Assembly (NCBI GenBank): GCA_018663565.1 | Contig: JABJQE010000050.1 | Coordinates: forward strand, 1-9,089 | DNA from: Phycisphaerae bacterium | GTDB lineage: Bacteria; Planctomycetota; Phycisphaerae; Phycisphaerales; SM1A02 | Direction of reading: 5' to 3' | DNA: 9,089 bases | Part shown: positions 1-5,194 of the stretch, in pieces | Layout of the letters: each line of letters opens with the position of its first letter | Numbering within the stretch: the first letter of the stretch is position 1 | Made by a program: the position numbers and the translations under genes | The notes under the pieces: model-generated | Databases searched by the model: none | What the model was told of the DNA's origin: nothing | Seen by the model: only the letters and a program-made list of their open reading frames with translations

Positions 1-376
1 GGCTCGCCCCGTCGATGTACACGCCGCCACCACGCCGCAGTCCATCTTCACCGAGCCATCCTTCGCCACCAACGATCGACAAACCTTCTATGACAGTAGA
101 TGGCCCCTCGCCGCTCATGCACTGAATGACGCCGTCGCCACCAAGAAGTGATGTAAATTCAGCCCCCCACTCTCCTTTGAGCGTGACCGATTTCCCCCGC
201 ATGTTGACCGGTCCCAAGTGAACGCCCTTTGCCAAAATCACCACACCTCCGTCTGGCGCTGCATCAACCGCAGCTTGCACAGACCGAAAGTCTTCAGGAA
301 CCCGGACAATCGCGGCCGCATCCGGGCGCACTACAACAACAGCCACCAATAGGGCGGCACTCAAAATGAAACTCAT
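1..376 (-). CDS. Right-handed beta-helix repeat protein, N-terminal part, cut by window edge
   Basis: This minus-strand frame stays open from an ATG at 376 to the window edge and gives 125 residues; the rest lies beyond position 1. Residues 1-22 form a signal peptide (hydrophobic run ILSAALLVAVVVV, then an Ala-rich stretch), so the product is exported. It is followed by V-P-E-D-F-R-S-V-Q-A-A-V-D-A-A (26-40) and G-G-V-V-I-L-A-K-G-V-H (43-53), the usual entry into a pectate-lyase-like parallel beta-helix, in which an amphipathic capping helix leads into the first coils. Later strands (S-V-T-L-K-G-E-W, T-V-I-E-G-L-S-I-V-G-G) have the regular coil spacing. The start is supported by GGAGG ten bases upstream. 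Beta-helix proteins of this kind are often polysaccharide lyases or surface adhesins, but no catalytic residues are visible in this fragment, so enzymatic function is open. The neighbouring upstream gene on the same strand encodes a carbohydrate-binding protein. Confidence 0.82.
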   Translation of the reverse strand, partial: MSFILSAALLVAVVVVRPDAAAIVRVPEDFRSVQAAVDAAPDGGVVILAKGVHLGPVNMRGKSVTLKGEWGAEFTSLLGGDGVIQCMSGEGPSTVIEGLSIVGGEGWLGEDGLRRGGGVYIDGAS

Positions 377-386
377 GGGTACGTGT

Positions 387-391
387 CCTCC
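387..391 (-). promoter_or_regulatory. Shine-Dalgarno site of the beta-helix gene
   Basis: On the minus strand this reads GGAGG, ten bases before the ATG at 376. It fixes the start of the partial beta-helix gene. Confidence 0.7.
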
Positions 392-487
392 AGCCGCAAC
401 CACTGCAGCGAGGCGAACCATACGGTGTCTTGGAGTCTTTTCTACAACTACTGCCAAAACGCAGCACGCTGCACAAAGTGCATACCC

Positions 488-1261
488 CTACTCGAACCGA
501 ACGAATCCCCAATACTCCGGCCGATGCATATCAATAGCGTCTTGAGGTGACCACACCCAGTTGTCCTCCGTGGCCCCCTCTGGCTTGACATACATGCCGT
601 TCGCAATCTGGAGTGGCCACTGAACGCGCGAGAAATTGATACGCCACGAGTCGCCGGGGTTCGGAGGGCACGCCGTGCCCGCTGTGTCGGCCATTGATGA
701 CCACGGAATAGCAATCTCAACGGTCCAACCGATGTCCCGATCTGATGGATCGTTGATGGTTCCACCTACTGACACCGCAGAACGTACACCCGCAAAATCC
801 CACCGAAGATCGTAATTCCCGCCGTCTCGATAGGGCCGATCCATCCGGAGGTCCATTTCAGTGCCGAGCACATTGATCTCGTACTCGTTGTAGTGCAACC
901 GGTCACCATCGGGATCGATGAAAATCTCAAAGTCATTGTCTCGGTAGATGATGGCATCGCGATCGGTCAAGATTCCCCATAGGTGCGGCTCTTCCATGTC
1001 GGCCGCAACATAGAGGTGGGTGTCATCCCAGCACATTTTGGCCCGAGTACGAAAGGCGGGCCGGGGCTTGGCTGGACCTTCAATGTCGATGAAGTCCGCG
1101 GTCCACGGAGCATCCATCCATGCTTGATCGCCGAGCCGGCCATCTATTATTGGCGCCCCTGTGACAGAATGAGCCGAGTAACGGCGCGGTCCAGCCCCAT
1201 CACACCCGCCGAGCCAAACACACACGATCGAAAAGATTGAAATAATGTTGATTGAATTCAT
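488..1261 (-). CDS. Family 9-like carbohydrate-binding (CBM9-like) lipoprotein
   Basis: The 257-residue product is almost entirely one CBM9-like beta-sandwich. Visible family landmarks are I-D-G-R-L-G-D-Q-A-W (39-48), the D-D-T-H-L-Y-V-A-A strand (79-87), R-D-N-D-F-E-I-F-I-D-P-D-G-D (107-120), Y-E-I-N-V-L-G-T (127-134), W-T-V-E-I-A-I-P-W (179-187), W-R-I-N-F-S-R-V-Q-W (206-215) and the closing P-E-Y-W-G-F-V-R-F (248-256). Such domains bind sugars, and free-standing versions occur near glycan-degradation genes. I chose the ATG at 1261 over the in-frame ATG at 1306 because it puts a short hydrophobic stretch directly before L-G-G-C (lipobox, Cys20), predicting a lipid-anchored exported protein. 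The longer form would add 15 polar residues in front and overlap moaA. Neither start has a clear Shine-Dalgarno. The beta-helix gene follows 111 bases downstream on the same strand. The ligand is unknown. Confidence 0.85.
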   Translation of the reverse strand: MNSINIISIFSIVCVWLGGCDGAGPRRYSAHSVTGAPIIDGRLGDQAWMDAPWTADFIDIEGPAKPRPAFRTRAKMCWDDTHLYVAADMEEPHLWGILTDRDAIIYRDNDFEIFIDPDGDRLHYNEYEINVLGTEMDLRMDRPYRDGGNYDLRWDFAGVRSAVSVGGTINDPSDRDIGWTVEIAIPWSSMADTAGTACPPNPGDSWRINFSRVQWPLQIANGMYVKPEGATEDNWVWSPQDAIDMHRPEYWGFVRFE

Positions 1262-1275
1262 CAACAGAGATAATA
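1248..1275. promoter_or_regulatory. Possible divergent promoter between the CBM9-like gene and moaA
   Basis: On the plus strand TTGATT (1248-1253) and GATAAT (1269-1274) have a 15-base spacer and lie about 30 bases before the moaA ATG at 1305. On the minus strand the same AT-rich block reads TATTAT (1275-1270), only nine bases before the CBM9-like ATG at 1261, with no convincing -35 hexamer. The plus-strand reading supports starting moaA at 1305 rather than at the upstream in-frame ATG at 1245. The spacer is shorter than ideal, so this is a weak prediction. Confidence 0.3.
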
Positions 1276-1304
1276 GCTCGGTCCGACTATCATCGGCGAT
1301 TTCC

Positions 1305-2366
1305 ATGGACCAGCCACTACCTCAACTCGACCAGCCAACCGCCCCACCGCCAGCACCAGAAGCTGAGCACCAACATGGGGCGCTCCATGATGCGCACGGC
1401 CGAACAATCCACGACCTCAGAATGAGCATCACCGATCGATGTAACTTTCGCTGCATCTACTGCATGGAGCCAACTGATCGGTTCTTGCCCAAGCGAGCAT
1501 TGCTCTCAGCAAGCGAGTACATAATGATCGTCGATGCAGCCATCACGCTTGGTGTACGAAAGGTCCGGCTCACCGGCGGAGAGCCCACGTTGTATCCAGT
1601 GCTCGACACCATCATCAGCGAACTCGGGCGACGAAACCTCGACGACATCGCGATGACCACCAACGGATCTCTTCTCGACCCCACACGGGCCGCGAGGTGG
1701 AAGGCCGCCGGTTTGACACGCCTTACGTTCAGTCTCGACACGCTGCGTGAGGATCGAATGACCTCCATCACGCGATCGAAGACGCGTGTGTCAGATGTCT
1801 TGCGCTCAATCGACATTGCTGCTGACTCAGGGCTCGCGCGATCCAAGATTAACGTCGTTGCCATGCGAGGTTTGAACGAGGATGAATTCGCCGACTTTGC
1901 AGACCTTGCACGCGAACGAGATCTCGATATTCGTTTTATTGAGTTCATGCCACTCGACTCAGGACGATCATGGAACCCCGGGAGGGTCGTGTCAGAGTCA
2001 GAAATCATCGAGTCCATCGAACAGCGGCATGGGCTTGAACAACGCGATTCTCAGAATCTACACAGTACGTCGCGGGACTACCACTTCAAGGATGGTGCTC
2101 CAGGTCGAATCGGCGTGATTGCATCCGTCACCAGACCGTTCTGCGGCGCCTGTAACCGGCTCCGCGTCACAGCAGAGGGCGCTGTGAGGCCCTGCCTGTT
2201 TAGCAACACCGAATGGGACATCCGCCCACTGTTACGAAGCGGCGGTTCGCATGATGACATCGTGCGGTTCCTCGTCGATTCCGTCTGGACCAAACAAGCC
2301 GGCCATGGCATTGGACGCGACGACTTCAAGCAGCCCGATCGAGGCATGTCGGCGATTGGGGGGTAG
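1305..2366 (+). CDS. moaA: GTP 3',8-cyclase MoaA (radical SAM)
   Basis: MoaA is a cytoplasmic radical SAM enzyme that converts GTP to (8S)-3',8-cyclo-7,8-dihydroGTP, the first step of molybdenum cofactor synthesis; MoaC completes the step to cyclic pyranopterin monophosphate. In 353 residues all family marks are present: the radical SAM cluster C-N-F-R-C-I-Y-C (Cys46, Cys50, Cys53), the SAM-binding G-G-E-P (91-94), T-T-N-G (118-121), F-S-L-D (142-145), K-I-N-V-V-A-M-R-G (181-189), F-I-E-F-M-P-L-D (211-218), the second, substrate-side 4Fe-4S cluster with Cys280, Cys283 and Cys297 (C-x2-C-x13-C), and the C-terminal M-S-A-I-G-G tail with the two essential glycines. An ATG at 1245 would add 20 residues with no family match, so 1305 is preferred. 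Residues 1-30 are a Pro/Glu/His-rich extension before the family's usual start. No other moa, moe or mog gene is visible. Confidence 0.96.
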   Translation: MDQPLPQLDQPTAPPPAPEAEHQHGALHDAHGRTIHDLRMSITDRCNFRCIYCMEPTDRFLPKRALLSASEYIMIVDAAITLGVRKVRLTGGEPTLYPVLDTIISELGRRNLDDIAMTTNGSLLDPTRAARWKAAGLTRLTFSLDTLREDRMTSITRSKTRVSDVLRSIDIAADSGLARSKINVVAMRGLNEDEFADFADLARERDLDIRFIEFMPLDSGRSWNPGRVVSESEIIESIEQRHGLEQRDSQNLHSTSRDYHFKDGAPGRIGVIASVTRPFCGACNRLRVTAEGAVRPCLFSNTEWDIRPLLRSGGSHDDIVRFLVDSVWTKQAGHGIGRDDFKQPDRGMSAIGG

Positions 2367-2395
2367 GAAGCGGCTTCGCCGAGGGGGCCAAGAGC

Positions 2396-2441
2396 CCACA
2401 CCGGACGCGGGTCAACTGCACTGGGCCATCGACCGGTGTGG
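2396..2441. repeat. 9-base perfect inverted repeat between moaA and the DUF368 gene
   Basis: CCACACCGG (2396-2404) is matched exactly by its reverse complement CCGGTGTGG (2433-2441), with a 28-base loop. It lies 29 bases after the moaA stop and ends 30 bases before the chosen DUF368 start. There is no T-run after either arm, so a classical intrinsic terminator is not supported. It could be a folded leader, an operator or chance. The right arm overlaps the first possible start of the DUF368 frame (2436), a further reason to prefer the later ATG. Confidence 0.5.
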
Positions 2442-2471
2442 CGACTGAGCCCTTCTCCTACCATCCCCGCA

Positions 2472-3500
2472 ATGAATGACAACGGACCACGAATGACGAA
2501 TCCACTGCTGCTTGTTCGCTATGCATGCGGAGGCGTGTTGATGGGGCTTGCGAACCTTGTGCCAGGCATTAGCGGTGGCACCATGCTGCTTGCCGCTGGT
2601 GTGTATCGACGATTTGTTGATGCCGTTGCTCGCGTCACGACGTTCCGGTGGTCGGTGGAATCGATACTCACATTGGTCATTATTGTGGCTGGCGCTGGTG
2701 GTGCGATTGTGCTCGGAGCTGGTTTTATTCGCGACCTCGTCCACGAACACCGATGGGTCATGTACAGCCTGTTTCTTGGACTCACGCTTGGCGGAGTGCC
2801 GTTGTTGTGGGGACTGCTTCGACCACTTACGCCTTCGGCAATTGCCGGATTCATAGGCGGCATCTTGTTCATGATCTTTCTCGCATTGCTGCAGTGGTCT
2901 GGCGTCGGAGATGCTGCCGCCTCGGCAGACGCCGGAAATTGGTGGATGCATTTGATCGCAGGAGTTGCCGCAGGATCAGCCATGGTTCTCCCTGGCCTTT
3001 CTGGAAGTTATGTCCTGTTGATTCTCGGGCAATACCTTGTCGTACTCGGTGCTGTTGAAGACGCCACGGAAGCAGTTCAATCAGGCAGCGATCTCAGCGA
3101 GCCTCTTTCAGTCATTATTCCCGTCGGCATTGGCGCGGTTGTGGGCGTCGTCGGCGTTTCCAATGCCGTGAAGTGGCTTCTCGAGCATGCCAAGAAAGTC
3201 ACACTTGGCGTGCTCATGGGCCTCTTGATCGGCGCTGTACTTGGGCTCTGGCCATTCATTGCCCCCCAAGAACCAATCCTTGGTGAGGTCATTCGCGGGC
3301 GGGCCGTCACGGCAGACATGCTCAGCGGCGATCAGGTCAAGCCAGAACACTGGCGAACAGAACTCTTTGCTCCCTCAGCAGGACAAGTCGCCTCTTCGGT
3401 CGCGCTTGTGCTTGTTGGGTTCGCCTGTTCAGTCGGGATCGGCCTTCTTGGGGGCGAGGATGAGGATCCTGAGGCTGAGCCAATAAAACCACCACAATAG
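2472..3500 (+). CDS. DUF368 membrane protein, probable undecaprenyl-phosphate translocase (PopT-like)
   Basis: This is a 342-residue polytopic inner-membrane protein with about eight or nine hydrophobic segments (for example 67-84, 97-117, 123-141, 161-192, 213-233, 244-262, 307-327). It carries the DUF368 hallmark twice: G-L-A-N-L-V-P-G-I-S-G-G-T (25-37) and M-V-L-P-G-L-S-G-S-Y-V-L-L-I-L-G-Q-Y (171-188), consistent with two related halves. Members of this family (PopT in Staphylococcus aureus and a Vibrio cholerae relative) are reported to return undecaprenyl phosphate across the membrane, recycling the lipid carrier of peptidoglycan and surface glycans. Function here is by family only. A long soluble loop (263-305) and an acidic tail (E-D-E-D-P-E-A-E) follow the last helices. 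The start is uncertain: ATGs at 2436, 2472 and 2493 are in frame and none has a strong Shine-Dalgarno. It lies 105 bases after moaA; co-transcription is possible but no functional link is evident. Confidence 0.88.
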   Translation: MNDNGPRMTNPLLLVRYACGGVLMGLANLVPGISGGTMLLAAGVYRRFVDAVARVTTFRWSVESILTLVIIVAGAGGAIVLGAGFIRDLVHEHRWVMYSLFLGLTLGGVPLLWGLLRPLTPSAIAGFIGGILFMIFLALLQWSGVGDAAASADAGNWWMHLIAGVAAGSAMVLPGLSGSYVLLILGQYLVVLGAVEDATEAVQSGSDLSEPLSVIIPVGIGAVVGVVGVSNAVKWLLEHAKKVTLGVLMGLLIGAVLGLWPFIAPQEPILGEVIRGRAVTADMLSGDQVKPEHWRTELFAPSAGQVASSVALVLVGFACSVGIGLLGGEDEDPEAEPIKPPQ

Positions 3501-3561
3501 ATGCAAGCCGGTGAATCTGATTTCTCTTGACGCATGATGCCATCTTCGTACGCTAGAACCT

Positions 3562-5169
3562 GTGACCATACGATACGCCAAACTGATTCACGCCAAAGCT
3601 GCGATATGCCTCATTGCCGCCGCAGCCATGAGCGAAATCGTCTCGGCCGATCCTGACCCTGCACCACGAAAGATCACGACGCCTCTCTTCTCGGTCGAAC
3701 AGGCCGCAACGGCGTTGTTGGCCACCGGCATCGCGCCGAGCACGGTCGCGGTTGAACGCCAAGTGGTTTCAATTACGCCAGCCACCGTGGCGGCTCTTCT
3801 GAAAGATCGGGCAGCCGAATTTTCAGTGGACTTACCCGGGATGGGCCATATCACAATTGACATTCATCGCCACATTCAACACAGCGGCGGCGAGGTGGGC
3901 CTCATTGGAAGTGTCCGCGGCGCAGAACGATCGCGGGTTGTTCTTGAAATCGGCGAAGGCCTTCTCATCGGCGACATCATCCGCGGACTTGACATGGTGC
4001 AAATTCGCCAAGTGCCTGAAGGCTCGTTCAGCATGCTCGGCGAATCCGCCGCGGGATTCCATCTGGTGCAATCGGTTCGCGAGCAAGCTGGCGCACGCTG
4101 CGGCAACACGATTCACAATGTCGTCGTCCCCTCGACCAATCGCCCAGCGACCCCGTCAACCTGGGGCGGCGATGGCAGTGATCGACATGATCACGATGGA
4201 GACGATGACGCCGGAACCCGCAGCCCATTCATCGATATTATGATTGTCTACACCGATGGTGCCCGGGCCGCGATCGGAAGTAGTGGCGCCGCGAGACTTC
4301 TTGGCCATCTCACCATCGACACGGCCAATGCAATCTACGCTGACAGCGATATCGATCATCGGATGCGCATGGCCCGCATGTACGAAGTTGACTATGACGA
4401 AACGGGACTAACGCATAGCGATCATCTTGCTGCTATTCGAATCACCGATGACGACATCATTGACGGCGTGCACACGGTGCGGGAGCAAGTTGGCGCAGAC
4501 ATCGTCAGTTTCATGATCAACGATCTAGATTCTGGGGTCGGCTGCGGAACCTGCCTTACCTATGGGCTCGGGTATCGCCCCAGCACCGAATCCACTTCTA
4601 ACGCGTATCTTGGTTTTCATACATGCCACTGGGAAAATATGGCCACACCGACGTGGTCAATGCCGCATGAAGCCGGACACAATATGGGTGCCTACCACGA
4701 CGATCTGCAGATCCCAGACGACAACAATGGCGACGGCACTCCAGATTGGGTCGCCGCCTATGGCTGCGGACACTATTGGAACAATAGCAGCGGAGCACGA
4801 GAACGAACCATCATGGGCCGCAACGCGCTTGGTGGCACCAGAATTCCCTACTTCAGTAATCCCGCGATCGAGTTCAATGGACTCGACACTGGCGATGCGA
4901 CGCATGATTGCAGCAGGATGTTTGACGAAGTTTCCGACACCATTTCCGACTACGTCGCAGCATCTTCGACGACGCAATACGTCGACACGAACTGGACCGG
5001 ATCTGAGAACGGCTCGTTGTCAAATCCATGGGACACCCTCTATGAGGGCTACCTCAATGTGCGATGGGGCGGCACTGTCATCATGATCAACTGCGAAGAT
5101 GATGGGATGACGGGGCCAATTCGGAGAATGTTGATCAAGAGCACGAGTGGGTCATCGGTGTTTAGATGA
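3562..5169 (+). CDS. Secreted reprolysin-like (metzincin) zinc metalloprotease
   Basis: The 535-residue product starts at a GTG, with no in-frame ATG between it and the stop at 3535. Residues 1-29 are a signal peptide ending V-S-A. A region of about 175 residues, probably a propeptide, follows, then an Asp/His/Gly-rich linker (about 205-222) and the catalytic domain. This begins I-M-I-V-Y-T-D-G-A-R-A and contains the zinc motif H-E-A-G-H-N-M-G-A-Y-H-D (His369, Glu370, His373, His379, Asp380) and the Met-turn T-I-M-G (Met418), followed by R-I-P-Y-F-S-N-P, typical of bacterial M12B-like peptidases. All catalytic residues are intact. An insertion after the zinc motif holds D-N-N-G-D-G-T-P-D (387-395), which resembles a calcium-binding loop. 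The C-terminal 65 residues (Y-V-D-T-N-W-T-G-S-E-N-G-S onward) look like the entry coil of a beta-helix. The substrate is unknown. The collagen-like gene starts 25 bases downstream, suggesting an operon. Confidence 0.92.
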   Translation: MTIRYAKLIHAKAAICLIAAAAMSEIVSADPDPAPRKITTPLFSVEQAATALLATGIAPSTVAVERQVVSITPATVAALLKDRAAEFSVDLPGMGHITIDIHRHIQHSGGEVGLIGSVRGAERSRVVLEIGEGLLIGDIIRGLDMVQIRQVPEGSFSMLGESAAGFHLVQSVREQAGARCGNTIHNVVVPSTNRPATPSTWGGDGSDRHDHDGDDDAGTRSPFIDIMIVYTDGARAAIGSSGAARLLGHLTIDTANAIYADSDIDHRMRMARMYEVDYDETGLTHSDHLAAIRITDDDIIDGVHTVREQVGADIVSFMINDLDSGVGCGTCLTYGLGYRPSTESTSNAYLGFHTCHWENMATPTWSMPHEAGHNMGAYHDDLQIPDDNNGDGTPDWVAAYGCGHYWNNSSGARERTIMGRNALGGTRIPYFSNPAIEFNGLDTGDATHDCSRMFDEVSDTISDYVAASSTTQYVDTNWTGSENGSLSNPWDTLYEGYLNVRWGGTVIMINCEDDGMTGPIRRMLIKSTSGSSVFR

Positions 5170-5180
5170 GCCTTGCAGAG

Positions 5181-5186
5181 AAGGAG
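5181..5186 (+). promoter_or_regulatory. Shine-Dalgarno site of the collagen-like gene
   Basis: AAGGAG lies eight bases before the ATG at 5195. This decides the start against an in-frame ATG at 5147, which lies inside the protease gene and would place 16 polar residues before the signal peptide. Confidence 0.8.
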
Positions 5187-5194
5187 AGACTGAT

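Noticed and set aside
455..483. Hairpin GCAGC-GT-GCTGC followed by GTTTTG after the CBM9-like gene
   Set aside because: The loop is too small for the full stem, which leaves four base pairs, and the tract after it is not a U-run.
1457..2017. Minus-strand open frame (186 codons) inside moaA
   Set aside because: moaA is complete with all cluster cysteines and motifs; the antisense frame has no motif.
3527..3554. Possible promoter TTGACG ... TACGCT before the protease gene
   Set aside because: The -35-like hexamer is good, but the -10-like hexamer matches only half of the consensus and would leave a leader of a few bases before the GTG. Not strong enough to list.
5147..5194. Upstream start of the collagen-like gene overlapping the protease gene
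   Set aside because: It would add 16 polar residues before a normal signal peptide, while AAGGAG stands at the right distance from the ATG at 5195.
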